Source: Asticcacaulis sp. UBA2476
GTDB taxonomy: Bacteria > Pseudomonadota > Alphaproteobacteria > Caulobacterales > Caulobacteraceae
Assembly: GCA_002342035.1 (NCBI GenBank)
Contig: DDPE01000090.1
Coordinates: 62,001-126,000 of the forward strand
DNA length: 64,000 nt
Reading direction: 5' to 3'
The position numbers and the translations under genes are program-made. The notes under the pieces were generated by a model. The model saw only the letters and a list, made by a program, of their open reading frames with translations. It was not told the DNA's origin and ran no database searches. Of this stretch, positions 16,388 through 25,488 are shown piece after piece (position 1 is the stretch's first letter; each line of letters begins with the position of its first letter).

Positions 16388-17641
16388 ATGAGCGCTGCGG
16401 CGGCCGATTATAGCTTTACCCGCATGACTCAAGCGGAACTGGATCAGGTCTGCCTGAAGCATGATCGGCTGATGAAAGGCGTGCCTGGCGGCGCTCGTGC
16501 CAAGCTGGCGTGGTGTGACCTGTCGGGCCTGTCGATGAAGGGCCGCATCCTGAAAGACGCCGATTTTACCGGCGCCATCATGGTCGATTGCGACCTGACC
16601 GGCGCGGTTCTGGATGGCTCAAACCTTTACTGTGTCGATATCCAGTTGTCCTGCCTTAAGGGCGCCAGCCTGCGCAGGGTCGATCTGCGTGGGGCCTGTT
16701 TGCGCGGAGCGAACCTCGAAGGCGTCGATATGTTCGAGGCCGACCTGCGCGAAGGCGCTATGGCCATGCCGGATAAAAAAACCGGCCTTGTTTACCGCGA
16801 AATTTCCGAACGGGCGTCTGAAGCCGCCTATGCCAACCTGCGCGGGGCCAATCTTGAGCGCTCCAAGCTGACCGGTATTCAGGCCATGAAGGCTGATTTC
16901 ACCGACGCCATCATGAAATCGTGCAACCTGTCGCGGGCCAACCTGAAGCAGGCGATTATGGACAATGTCGATCTGGAAGGGGCCAACCTGTCGGGGGCGG
17001 ATGTCAGCGGGGCGTCGCTGAAAGATGCCGTGCTGATCGGGGCCAAGACCGACATGTGGCGGGTGTCGCAAACCGACATGACCGGGGTTTTGACCGACAA
17101 GCCGGTGGGCCAGGACATCACCGATTTGCCCTACGGCAACATGTTGCGCCAGCACGCGTTATGGGTCAGCACGATCGGCAAGGAGGGCACGCCGTCGGTG
17201 TTCGATAAGGCCGATCTGCGTGGTCTGAAATCGATTAAGGGCTTTAATCTGGCGGCGCTTTCGGCCAAGGGTGCGGTGTTTTACGGGCTGGATATGCGCG
17301 GCATTCAGCTTCAGGGCTCGCAGCTTGATGGGGCGGATATGCGTAACTGCGACCTTTCCGGCGCTGACCTGCGCGGTGCCCGCATGACCAGGGTGCGCAT
17401 GGATGGGGCCAATCTCGAAGGGGCGAAACTCGGCGCGCTGATGATCGCCAAGGACCGCTATATGCCCGCAGATTTGTCGGACGGACGGATGCGCAACGTC
17501 AATTTCACACATGCTGACCTGCGCATGGCCAAGCTGGATGGGGCCGACATTTCGCGTTCCAACCTTGAGGGCGCGCAGCTTAAGCTGGAGGCGCTGGAAA
17601 ACGTCATCTGCATGGGCCTGCGCGGAAAAATTTCTGAATAG
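16388..17641 (+). CDS. Pentapeptide-repeat protein
   Basis: A 417-residue protein dominated by A(D/N)LxG pentapeptide repeats. Examples are ADFTGAIM, CDLTGAVLDGSNL, VDLRGACLRGANLEGVDM, ANLSGADVSGASL and CDLSGADLRGARM. They occur in several blocks separated by non-repeat stretches around residues 125-145 and 245-290. Such repeats fold as a right-handed quadrilateral beta-helix; some members mimic DNA and protect gyrase, but most have unknown roles. No signal peptide is visible, so it is probably cytoplasmic. I start at ATG 16388 (MSAAAADYSF); the open frame to GTG 16331 runs through a dispersed palindrome. No partner gene is evident. Confidence 0.9.
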   Translation: MSAAAADYSFTRMTQAELDQVCLKHDRLMKGVPGGARAKLAWCDLSGLSMKGRILKDADFTGAIMVDCDLTGAVLDGSNLYCVDIQLSCLKGASLRRVDLRGACLRGANLEGVDMFEADLREGAMAMPDKKTGLVYREISERASEAAYANLRGANLERSKLTGIQAMKADFTDAIMKSCNLSRANLKQAIMDNVDLEGANLSGADVSGASLKDAVLIGAKTDMWRVSQTDMTGVLTDKPVGQDITDLPYGNMLRQHALWVSTIGKEGTPSVFDKADLRGLKSIKGFNLAALSAKGAVFYGLDMRGIQLQGSQLDGADMRNCDLSGADLRGARMTRVRMDGANLEGAKLGALMIAKDRYMPADLSDGRMRNVNFTHADLRMAKLDGADISRSNLEGAQLKLEALENVICMGLRGKISE

Positions 17642-17706
17642 CTAAATTCTGCTTTTGTTCTCATTTAAATGCGGTAAAACAGACGCGGCTATTCAGGAAT
17701 TTTCCC

Positions 17707-18474
17707 ATGTCGCGCACGCAACGCCTGTTTGATCTGCTGCAAATTTTAAGGCGACACCGCTATCCGGTGTCGGGGGAGTTTCTGGCGCAGGAACTGCGTA
17801 TTTCCTTACGCACTCTCTACCGTGATATGGGCGAATTGCGCGCGCAAGGGGCCGATATCGAAGCTGAAGCCGGGGTCGGCTTTGTGCTGCGGCCCGGGTT
17901 CATGTTGCCGCCGCTGATGCTGTCGCTGGAGGAGATCGAGGCGCTGGCGCTGGGCGCGCAGTGGGTGGCGGGCCGGGTCGATAAGTCCTTAAGTGCGGCG
18001 GCGACCAACGCCTTGGCCAAGATTTCGGCCGTGCTGCCGGAGGACGTGCGCGACGGATTGCAAACGTCCGGCCTGATGGTCTCGAACTGGAAAGAATTGG
18101 CCCCGTCCGAGCAGGAAGATAAGCATCTGGCCCTGATCCGGCAGGCCATGCGCCATGAACGCAAGCTCGATATTCTCTACAGCGACGTCAATGAGGTGGT
18201 GACCAACCGCGTCATCTGGCCGGTGGCGCTGGGGTTTTGGGAGCGGGCGCGCGTGCTGGTGGCGTGGTGCGAAACGCGCAGCAATTTCCGCCATTTCCGC
18301 TCTGATCGTATCCAAAGCCTGACGGTGGGCACGGAACGCTATCCGCGCCGCCGGTTGTCTTTGCTCAAGGACTGGCGCGACGAAGAAACCTGCGCGCAGG
18401 CGAAATGGGATAGTCGCGGGGACAGCCGCGCTCAGGTGCGCGAACCGGAGGCTGCTGACAAAAGCTGGCATTAG
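17707..18474 (+). CDS. YafY-type transcriptional regulator (HTH + WYL domain)
   Basis: A 255-residue regulator. The N-terminal helix-turn-helix (about residues 1-60) reads RTQRLFDLLQILRRHRYPVSG and SLRTLYRDMGELRAQG. A linker with PPLMLSLEEIEAL and a C-terminal WYL-type domain (about 140-215) follow, in the YafY/DeoR-like arrangement. WYL domains are thought to sense nucleic-acid or nucleotide ligands. The genes 43 bases downstream (GFA and VOC proteins) are on the same strand and are plausible targets or co-transcribed partners; that link is inference. Confidence 0.9.
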   Translation: MSRTQRLFDLLQILRRHRYPVSGEFLAQELRISLRTLYRDMGELRAQGADIEAEAGVGFVLRPGFMLPPLMLSLEEIEALALGAQWVAGRVDKSLSAAATNALAKISAVLPEDVRDGLQTSGLMVSNWKELAPSEQEDKHLALIRQAMRHERKLDILYSDVNEVVTNRVIWPVALGFWERARVLVAWCETRSNFRHFRSDRIQSLTVGTERYPRRRLSLLKDWRDEETCAQAKWDSRGDSRAQVREPEAADKSWH

Positions 18475-18517
18475 TTGCGGTTAGGGTCACCTCATTCAGA
18501 CGCAAAAGGGGTGTTCA

Positions 18518-18883
18518 ATGACTATTCACGGAAGCTGCCATTGCGGCACAACACGCTTTGAATTGCCGTCGGCGCCCGTTGAGGCCACGGCCTGCACCTG
18601 TTCATTCTGTTCAAAACGCGGAGCCTTATGGGCCTATTATCCCATGGCGGAGGTCAAGGTTGAGCCGCAGTCAAGTCATGCGGTTTACCGCTGGCAGTCG
18701 ATGACGGTCAAACACGGCTTTTGCCCGACGTGCGGCTGCACGACCCTGACCGAGACGCCGGACTGGTCGAACGGTGAGCCGGATTTCGACAACATGCGCT
18801 ACGCCGTCAATATCCGCCTTCTGGATAATTTTGACGTGGGTGCGGTGCCGGTCACGGTCATTGATGGCAAGAATTTGTGGTGA
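18518..18883 (+). CDS. GFA-family zinc protein
   Basis: A 121-residue protein of the glutathione-dependent formaldehyde-activating enzyme (GFA) family. Zinc-binding cysteines are visible as SCHCG near the N-terminus, CTCSFCSKRG around residues 27-36 and CPTCGC around residue 70. Only a few family members act on S-hydroxymethylglutathione, so the name is structural rather than functional. It lies between the WYL regulator and the VOC protein with short gaps, suggesting a three-gene unit, possibly concerned with small electrophiles. Confidence 0.9.
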   Translation: MTIHGSCHCGTTRFELPSAPVEATACTCSFCSKRGALWAYYPMAEVKVEPQSSHAVYRWQSMTVKHGFCPTCGCTTLTETPDWSNGEPDFDNMRYAVNIRLLDNFDVGAVPVTVIDGKNLW

Positions 18884-18892
18884 GGGGTAATC

Positions 18893-19237
18893 ATGGAACC
18901 GGTCAGATTACAGGTGCGCGATGTGGGCATAAGCGCCCGATTTTATGCCGCTTTGCTGGGGTGTGAGGCCGCCCGCCATTCGGCTGAACACGTCGTTTTT
19001 GTCACCGACGATATGCGTCTGGAACTGGTGTCGGGCAATCAGATGGCGGCGCATCAGATCGACATTGTCATGAGCGACGCGGATATGATCGTGCGCACCT
19101 ATGAGCGCCTGTGGGATGCCTGCGTGCGGTTGCCGCAAATACCGACCGATCTGGGCTTTGGCTTAGGGTTTGAAGCGCTTGATCCCGATGGTCACCGGTT
19201 ACGGGTGTTTTGCCTCTATAAGGCCGAAGCCGCCTGA
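18893..19237 (+). CDS. VOC (glyoxalase/bleomycin resistance) family protein
   Basis: A 114-residue single-domain VOC protein: VRLQVRDVGISARFYAALLG at the N-terminus and ALDPDGHRLRVF at the C-terminus match the paired beta-alpha-beta-beta-beta modules. The usual metal-ligand glutamate can be read in LELVSG, but the N-terminal histidine ligand is not obvious, so glyoxalase activity should not be assumed. It starts 9 bases after the GFA gene stop and is probably translated with it. Confidence 0.88.
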   Translation: MEPVRLQVRDVGISARFYAALLGCEAARHSAEHVVFVTDDMRLELVSGNQMAAHQIDIVMSDADMIVRTYERLWDACVRLPQIPTDLGFGLGFEALDPDGHRLRVFCLYKAEAA

Positions 19238-19552
19238 CCGATGCGACCTGCCAAAAAGAAACCCTGCCGCCGATCAAAGGCCGCAAGGTTATGAAGGTTA
19301 GAGGACTAAGGGAAGAAAACAACAAAAGCGATAAACGGAGGGCGCAACCGTTAGCGGCGGCGCGCCCTCCATCCGGCCAGCGTAAAGCTAGCCTTGGGAA
19401 TGGCAGGTCATGCCATCCCCTTGGTGCCAAAAGTTATTGGCATGCTCATCTGTCGGGGACGACGTGGGGAATGTCAGAAACTTCTGGCGCGGCCACCACA
19501 CCGGAGAGAGGCCGATACGGTGACCTAACGCAAAGCTACATACAAAAACGCT
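19238..19552. other. Intergenic stretch with two unassigned hairpins
   Basis: This 315-base gap separates the VOC gene from the end of hsp20. It contains a perfect 9-bp stem, GGAGGGCGC (19337-19345) with GCGCCCTCC (19362-19370), and a 10-bp stem with one mismatch, GGGAATGGCA (19396-19405) with TGCCATCCCC (19411-19420). Read on the minus strand the first stem is followed by a T-rich run and could end the hsp20 message. Open frames here look spurious. No recognised RNA family. Confidence 0.5.
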
Positions 19553-20035
19553 TTATTCGGCAGCTTCGAGCACCTGGGTCACATTGGCCGAAGTCTTGAT
19601 GGCGATTTGTTTGGCCTTCTTGGCTTCGGGCACTTCAAGGGCCAGGGTTACCGATAGCAGGCCGTTCGCCAGTTCAGCCTCTGTCACCTTGACATGATCG
19701 GCAAGCTGGAAGCGGCGCTCGAAATTACGCTCGGCCAGACCACGGTGCAGGAAGGTGCGCTCCGTTGTATCTTCGTCCTTTTTGCCCGACACGGTCAGGA
19801 CATTGTCCTTGACTTCGAGGGTCAGTTGATCTGGACGAAAACCGGCGACGGCCAGTTCGATACGATAGGAATCAAGCGTGCCCGACTCATCATCGCGCTT
19901 AGACAGGCGCTCAATGTTGTAGGGCGGCCAGCCAGGGGTAGTGTCATAACGGGCGGCGCTGTCGAGCAGGCCCACCAGACGGTCAAAGCCGACAGCCGAA
20001 CGATACAGGGGAGAAAAATCGATTTGAGTACGCAT
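19553..20035 (-). CDS. Hsp20-family small heat-shock protein (IbpA-like)
   Basis: A 160-residue holdase chaperone that binds unfolding proteins in the cytoplasm. The alpha-crystallin domain spans about residues 40-140: YNIERLSK, YRIELAVAGFRPDQLTLEV, LTVSGKK, TFLHRGLAERNFERRFQLADHV and ANGLLSVTLALEVPE. The start FSPLYRSAVGFDRL is characteristic of proteobacterial IbpA/HspH class A proteins. AAGGAG lies 9 bases before the ATG. The leader just upstream may fold as an RNA thermometer, and a sigma-32-like promoter is possible at 20129-20157. Confidence 0.95.
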   Translation of the reverse strand: MRTQIDFSPLYRSAVGFDRLVGLLDSAARYDTTPGWPPYNIERLSKRDDESGTLDSYRIELAVAGFRPDQLTLEVKDNVLTVSGKKDEDTTERTFLHRGLAERNFERRFQLADHVKVTEAELANGLLSVTLALEVPEAKKAKQIAIKTSANVTQVLEAAE

Positions 20036-20157
20036 AGTCAGTAGCTCCTTAATCTAAAGCGAGACCTCAGCGGGAAACTATTAGTCCGCAAAGGGTTTCA
20101 GTGAAGGTTCAGATCCGGTTTCGTCCCCATGATGGGCAACGGCGTGATCCGAAGAAG
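20036..20157 (-). promoter_or_regulatory. hsp20 leader: sigma-32-like promoter and possible ROSE-type thermometer
   Basis: On the minus strand CTTC (20154-20157), 17 bases, then CCCATCAT (20129-20136) resembles the alphaproteobacterial heat-shock sigma consensus CTTG-N17-CCTATNT with mismatches. Just upstream of the start, TCGCT faces AAGGAG across an 8-base loop, matching the UYGCU-versus-ribosome-site pairing used by ROSE thermometers of alphaproteobacterial hsp20 genes. Both are pattern matches only. Confidence 0.35.
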
Positions 20158-20220
20158 GCCCGTCATCGGCACCTTCGCTATTAGATTTGGGGAGGGTTTT
20201 GCGTCTTACAAGAGGGCTTT

Positions 20221-20252
20221 AAATAAAAAACGGCGGAGCCTGTGCTCCGCCG
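20221..20252 (-). terminator. Intrinsic terminator of the giant RTX gene
   Basis: On the minus strand CGGCGGAGC, a 4-base loop and GCTCCGCCG form a perfect 9-bp stem followed by TTTTTT, 14 bases after the RTX gene stop codon. Confidence 0.9.
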
Positions 20253-20265
20253 CCTCATGTGAAGT

Positions 20266-23200
20266 TTAAACGAATATGAAGTCCGAAGCGGTGAGCGTCG
20301 GGGTGTTAAGCAGGAAGGCGATAACATTGCCGCCCTGCGCTCCGGTGCCATCAGCGTCAAACCACAAGGCCTTAGTGGACGTGTCAAAATAGAAGGTTGC
20401 CGTTGCGGCTACCGGTACGGCACCGGCGCCCGAAACAAAGCCAACGCCCTGAGTTAATTGAAAGCCTGCGGGTGCGCTAAAGGCGCCGCCACTCAGGACA
20501 AACTTATCTCCCTGCGCGCGGTCAAAATCGTAGATGAAGTCGGCGGCGCCTACGCGGCTGTCGTAGTAGAAATTATCTGAGCCCGCCCCACCGGTCAGGT
20601 TATCAGCGTCCGCGCCGCCGATGATGAAGTCACCGCCCGCGCCGCCGTCGATCGTATCCAGTCCAGCCTCACCAAACAGAGTGTCTTCGTTGTCCTGTCC
20701 GTAGAGGCGGTCATTCCCTATGCCGCCGATCAGAGTATCGTTGCCGGCCTCGCCAAACAAGGTGTCCACGCCTTCGACGCCGCGCAGGGTATCGTTACCG
20801 CTGCCGCCAACCAGGGTGTCGTCACCCAGTTCACCAATCACGGTGTCGTCGCCATCCTGTCCATAAAGTGTATCGTTGTCGTTGCCGCCATAGAGCGTGT
20901 CGTTGCCGACTTCACCGAACAGGGTGTCAGTGCCATCCTGGCCATACATGGTGTCATGACCCGTGCCGCCAACCAGAGTGTCGTTGCCGGTTTCGCCGAA
21001 CAGCTTATCGTCGCCATCCTGACCATAGAGGGTGTCATTACCTGTGCCGCCAACCATATAGTCAATGCCGGTGCCCCCTTCGAGGATATCGTTGCCGTCC
21101 TGACCATACAGGGAGTCGTTGCCGGCGCCGCCATTCAGGTTGTCGTTACCGATTTCCCCGAACAGGGTATCGTTTCCGTCCTGACCATATAGCCCGTCAT
21201 CTCCGTGGCCGCCGATCAGGGTGTCATCTCCGAATTCACCGAACAGGGTATCTGCATCGTTTTCGCCATAAAGCGTGTCATTGCCGAAACCACCAATGAG
21301 CCGGTCAAGGCCGATAGATCCATAGAGCGTATCGTTCCCGTCTTCACCGACCAGCGTGTCATAGCCTGCCTGACCATAGATGGTATCGTTGCCATTGCCG
21401 CCCGACAGGGTGTCGTGGCCGTCCTCGCCGAACAGGGTGTCGTTGCCATCTTGCCCGAACGCGATGTCGTCGCCATTGCCGCCGACAATAGTATCGTTGC
21501 CGAATTCACCGAAAATTGTGTCGACACCGTCCTGGCCGTAGAGCGCATCATTTCCAAAGCCGCCAATGATGGTGTCGTCGCCCGCACCGCCATAGACCAG
21601 GTCGTTTCCGTCCTTGGCGTAGATCGTATCATTGCCGCCGAGGCCAGAAATGAAATCATCTGAATTGCTACCGTTGAGCGTTTCGCCATTATCCGTGCCC
21701 ACAATGTCATTATCGTAGATGGCGGCGAGTATGTTCAATGTAGACGGCCCAATGCCAACGGTTACCGGCGTCACATCAAGGAAGAAGGATTCCGCAGATT
21801 CCTGGAGATTATCCGTGAGCAGAGGGACGCGGATAATGGCTTTGGTCTGACCGGCAACAAAGGTGATGGTGCCGGAGGTCGTGGTGTAATCGGCTCCGGC
21901 CAGCGCTGTGCCATCGCGGGTCGTATAGTTGGCGGTAATGGTATAATCCGCAGGCCGGCTTAGCTCGACCGTGAAGACCATGACGTTGCCATTCAGGCCG
22001 GATTCATTGATCACCATGCCGGTGCCATAAAAGGCGCGGTTATCGCCTACGCCGTCATTATCAAGAATAACGGCTGACGTTATTAAGATCGGCGCGGCAT
22101 TGGCCAGTTCGGCATTGACGGGATCGAACAGCTCAAACGTAAAGGCTTCGTCGATTTCGTCAGTAGAGTCAGAATATGTATCGACCAGCACCAGCTTGGT
22201 GGTTTCGCCGGGGGCGAACGTAATAGTGCCCGCGCGGACATAGACGTCGCCACTGGCGGCCGCCGTTCCGAGGCCGCCAGTGGTCTCCCACATATATTTT
22301 ACGGTGACGGCTGAGGTTGATGGCCGGCTAAGACTGACGGCGAAAACGGCATTACCGCCTTCGGTGGTGTAGGTCGTGTCAACAGATATCGACGGCAAGC
22401 CGGAGGTGGTGTCGTCGTTAACGATGGTGGCTTCGCCCACGGTGCCAAGCGTTGAAGGCGCGTTTGCGGGTGGGGTGACCTTAAGCAGGAAGGTCTCAGC
22501 GGCTTCAATGGCGGTATCGCCAGAAACCGGGACGCTGACATAGGCGACGGTTTGGCCAGCCGCAAACGACAGGGTGCCGGAGGTGGCGGTATAGTCCGAT
22601 CCGGCCTGAGCCGTGCCGTCCATGGTCGTATAGGCCATGGTGACCGCCGCCGTCAGGGGCTGAGACAGTCTGACCTCAAAGACGGCCATTTTAGAACCGC
22701 TGTCGCCTTCGGTGATGACGGGTGAGCCGACTAAGACGGCGGCATTGACTTCGACGCCGTCATCATCAAGCTTGACGCCCATATCGCGCAAGACTGTGGC
22801 GCCACCAGCAAATTCAGCATTGGTCGGATCGAATAGTTCGACGGTGAAAAATTCGTCAACCTCATCGAGGCTATCACCATAACCGCCAATGGCAATGGTT
22901 TTAACGGTTTCGCCGGGGGCAAAGGTCAGGGTGTAGATGGTTCCTGTGTCTACCCAGTAGTTTAATTCTCCGTCACTATTTGTTCCAAGGGTCGCCCCGT
23001 TAATCACACGGTATTTTACCGTAACGGTGCTAAGTGAAGCTTCGTCAAGCCTTACCGTGAATACGGAATTCTCAGACTCCGTGCTGGTTCCATCATCAAT
23101 GGAAATTGAGGGCCGTGCCTGAGCCGTGTCGTCATTAATGATGATGGCTTCGCCGACCGTGCCCAGGGTTGAGGGGGCATTGGCCGGCGGCGTGACCTTA

Positions 23201-25266
23201 AGTAAGAAAGTCTCCGCGGCTTCAATAGCGGTATCGCCGGAGACGGAAACGCTGACGTAGGCTACGGTCTGTCCGGCGGCAAAGGAAAGTGTGCCGGAGG
23301 TGGCCGTATAGTCTGAACCGGCCAAAGCGGTGCCGTCGACTGTGGTATAGGCCATTGTGGTGGCAACATCCAAAGGCTGAGACAGCCTGACTTCGAATAC
23401 GGCTATCTTGCTGCCATTATCGCCTTCGGTAATGACGGGCGATCCTACGAATACAGCGGCATTTACACCGACGCCGTCGTTATCAAGCTTAATGCCCATA
23501 TCGCGCAAGACCGTGGCGCCACCGGCAAATTCAGCGTTAGTCGGATCGAACAGTTCGACGGTGAAAAACTCATCAACCTCGTCGGTACTTTCGTTATAAC
23601 CGCCCACGGCAATCGTCTTGACGGTTTCACCGGGAGCAAAGGTGAGGGTGTAGATATTGGACGTATTGGCCCAGTAATTCAGCTCACCATCGCCATAGGT
23701 GCCAAGATTGGCACCGGTGACTACGCGGTATTTGACAGTGACTGTGGCGAGCGAGGCTTCGTCCAACCTAATGGTAAATACGGTGTTTTCAGCTTCTGAG
23801 CTTGTGCCTGAGTCAATAGAAATCGAGGGTCTGGCCTGAGTTGTATCATCGTTGATAATAGTAGCTTCGCCAACGGTGCCGAGCGTCGAGGGCGCATTGG
23901 CGGGTGGGGTGACCTTAAGCAGGAAGGTCTCGGCGGCTTCGATAGCGGTGTCGCCAGAGACGGGGACGCTGACATAGGCCACGGTCTGTCCGGCCGCAAA
24001 CGACAGTGTGCCGGAAGTGGCGGTATAGTCCGATCCGGCTATGGCGGTGCCATTTGCCGTCGTATAGGCCATTGTGGTCGCGACATCTAAGGGCTGGGAA
24101 AGCCTGACCTCGAATATGGCCATTTTAGAGCCGCTGTCGCCATCGGTAATGACGGGCGAGCCGACAAAGACGGCTGTGTTTACACCGGCGCCATCATTAT
24201 CAAGCTTGATGCCCATGGCGCGCAGAACTGGGGCTCCCCCGGCAAATTCGGCATTGTTCGGGTCAAACAGTTCGACGGTAAAAAACTCATCAACTTCGTC
24301 GGTGCTTTCATTATAGCCACCGATAGCAATCGTCTTGACCGTTTCACCCGGTGCAAAAGTCAGAGTGTATATCGTCGCCGTGTTCGCCCAGTAATTCAGC
24401 TCTCCGTCGCCATAGGTGCCAAGGTTTGAACCCGTTACCACGCGATATTTGATGGTAACTGTAGCGAGTGAAGCTTCATCAAGCCTGACGGTCACTACGG
24501 TGTTTTCGGCTTCTGAGCTTGTGCCTGAATCTATGGAAACGGAAGGTCGGGCCTGAAGGGTGTCATTATTGATGATGATGGCTTCGCCAACGGTGCCCAG
24601 GGTTGACGGTGCGCCTGCCGGCGGAGTGACCTTGAGCAGGAACGTCTCGGCGGCTTCGATAGCGGTATCGCCAGAAACCGGGACGCTGACATAAGCGACC
24701 GTTTGGCCAGCCGAAAAAGACAATGTGCCGGAGGTGGCGGTATAGTCGGAACCGGCCTGAGCCGTGCCATTAATGGTCGTATAGGCCATAGTCGTGGTCG
24801 ATCCGAAAGCTTGCGACAGTCTGACCTCGAAGACGGCCATTTTAGAGCCGTTGTCGCCCTCGGTGATGATCGGTGAGCCGACAAAGACGGCCGTGTTTAC
24901 ACCCGCGCCATCGTTATCAAGCTTGATGCCCATGGTGCGAAGCACCGTCGCACCGCCTGCAAATTCGGCATTGGTTGGGTCAAAGAGCTCAATGGTGAAA
25001 AACTCATCAACCTCGTCGGTGGTTTCGCTGTAGCCGCCAATGTTAAAAGTCTTGACGGTTTCACCGGGTGCGAAAGTTAAGGTGTATATAGTCGCCGTAT
25101 TGGCCCAATAGTTTAATTCGTTGTCGCCGTAGGTGCCAAGGTTGGCGCCTGTTACCACGCGATATTTAACGGTAACCGCAGCCAAAGAGGCTTCACTAAG
25201 CGTCACGGTAACTGTGGAATCTGAAGCCTCAGTGATCGCGACCGTTGATACAATAATCTCAGCCAT
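20266..25266 (-). CDS. Giant Calx-beta/RTX repeat protein, probable type I secretion substrate
   Basis: A 1666-residue acidic protein. Residues 1-1190 are five tandem units, each holding two Calx-beta-like domains (ten in all; motifs GSDYTATSGTLSF.AGQT and FFTVELFDPTNAEF). Units start at about residues 1, 240, 479, 718 and 957; the first four are very similar and the fifth diverged. Residues ~1195-1560 are RTX nonapeptides (GNDTLYGQDGNDTLFGE and variants) with a 27-residue higher-order period, expected to bind Ca2+ after export. The last ~100 residues form a module shared with the M10 protease at 36 kb. There is no N-terminal signal peptide, which fits C-terminal type I secretion; no ABC exporter genes are nearby. 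A role as an adhesin, surface-layer or matrix protein is inference. GGGGGA lies 7 bases upstream of the ATG. Confidence 0.93.
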   Translation of the reverse strand: MAEIIVSTVAITEASDSTVTVTLSEASLAAVTVKYRVVTGANLGTYGDNELNYWANTATIYTLTFAPGETVKTFNIGGYSETTDEVDEFFTIELFDPTNAEFAGGATVLRTMGIKLDNDGAGVNTAVFVGSPIITEGDNGSKMAVFEVRLSQAFGSTTTMAYTTINGTAQAGSDYTATSGTLSFSAGQTVAYVSVPVSGDTAIEAAETFLLKVTPPAGAPSTLGTVGEAIIINNDTLQARPSVSIDSGTSSEAENTVVTVRLDEASLATVTIKYRVVTGSNLGTYGDGELNYWANTATIYTLTFAPGETVKTIAIGGYNESTDEVDEFFTVELFDPNNAEFAGGAPVLRAMGIKLDNDGAGVNTAVFVGSPVITDGDSGSKMAIFEVRLSQPLDVATTMAYTTANGTAIAGSDYTATSGTLSFAAGQTVAYVSVPVSGDTAIEAAETFLLKVTPPANAPSTLGTVGEATIINDDTTQARPSISIDSGTSSEAENTVFTIRLDEASLATVTVKYRVVTGANLGTYGDGELNYWANTSNIYTLTFAPGETVKTIAVGGYNESTDEVDEFFTVELFDPTNAEFAGGATVLRDMGIKLDNDGVGVNAAVFVGSPVITEGDNGSKIAVFEVRLSQPLDVATTMAYTTVDGTALAGSDYTATSGTLSFAAGQTVAYVSVSVSGDTAIEAAETFLLKVTPPANAPSTLGTVGEAIIINDDTAQARPSISIDDGTSTESENSVFTVRLDEASLSTVTVKYRVINGATLGTNSDGELNYWVDTGTIYTLTFAPGETVKTIAIGGYGDSLDEVDEFFTVELFDPTNAEFAGGATVLRDMGVKLDDDGVEVNAAVLVGSPVITEGDSGSKMAVFEVRLSQPLTAAVTMAYTTMDGTAQAGSDYTATSGTLSFAAGQTVAYVSVPVSGDTAIEAAETFLLKVTPPANAPSTLGTVGEATIVNDDTTSGLPSISVDTTYTTEGGNAVFAVSLSRPSTSAVTVKYMWETTGGLGTAAASGDVYVRAGTITFAPGETTKLVLVDTYSDSTDEIDEAFTFELFDPVNAELANAAPILITSAVILDNDGVGDNRAFYGTGMVINESGLNGNVMVFTVELSRPADYTITANYTTRDGTALAGADYTTTSGTITFVAGQTKAIIRVPLLTDNLQESAESFFLDVTPVTVGIGPSTLNILAAIYDNDIVGTDNGETLNGSNSDDFISGLGGNDTIYAKDGNDLVYGGAGDDTIIGGFGNDALYGQDGVDTIFGEFGNDTIVGGNGDDIAFGQDGNDTLFGEDGHDTLSGGNGNDTIYGQAGYDTLVGEDGNDTLYGSIGLDRLIGGFGNDTLYGENDADTLFGEFGDDTLIGGHGDDGLYGQDGNDTLFGEIGNDNLNGGAGNDSLYGQDGNDILEGGTGIDYMVGGTGNDTLYGQDGDDKLFGETGNDTLVGGTGHDTMYGQDGTDTLFGEVGNDTLYGGNDNDTLYGQDGDDTVIGELGDDTLVGGSGNDTLRGVEGVDTLFGEAGNDTLIGGIGNDRLYGQDNEDTLFGEAGLDTIDGGAGGDFIIGGADADNLTGGAGSDNFYYDSRVGAADFIYDFDRAQGDKFVLSGGAFSAPAGFQLTQGVGFVSGAGAVPVAATATFYFDTSTKALWFDADGTGAQGGNVIAFLLNTPTLTASDFIFV
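21700..25266 (-). repeat. Five tandem ~717-bp coding repeats
   Basis: Within the RTX gene the units run 25266-24550, 24549-23833, 23832-23116, 23115-22399 and 22398 to about 21700. Units 2-4 start RPS(V/I)SID and each is exactly 239 codons. Such length identity implies recent duplication by unequal recombination, so copy number may vary between strains. Confidence 0.85.
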
Positions 25267-25456
25267 AGAATTTCCCCCTTGGAATATGAAATAAAAAATC
25301 CATAAATTTTAACGATATTTTAACTTTTAAGTAAATGTGCGCCGTGATCACAGAGCGTTATGGCTTCGGGATGTATCTATTGAGCAACAGCTCTGAGTGG
25401 TGAGGCCGGGGATTTCCCTTGGCGTAAAACGCTGTGGGGTGTTAGAAAAAAGCGCC

Positions 25457-25482
25457 TCGACACGCACGTTTGTGGCTATATA
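25457..25482 (+). promoter_or_regulatory. Candidate dnaG promoter (leaderless message)
   Basis: TCGACAC (25457-25463), 11 bases, GCTATATA (25475-25482) resembles the Caulobacter housekeeping pattern TTGACGS-N10-14-GCTANAWC (5 of 7 and 7 of 8 matches). Transcription would start about at 25488-25490, on or next to the dnaG GTG, and no Shine-Dalgarno sequence is present. Confidence 0.45.
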
Positions 25483-25488
25483 TAGGCC

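Noticed and set aside
19291..19599. 102-codon plus-strand frame downstream of the VOC gene
   Set aside because: It runs through two hairpins and into the 3' end of hsp20 on the opposite strand, with unlikely composition (rich in R, S, G, P).
20589..21684. Regular short repeats that look CRISPR-like
   Set aside because: The period is 81 bp coding for 27 residues (three RTX nonapeptides) in one open frame; there are no unique spacers.
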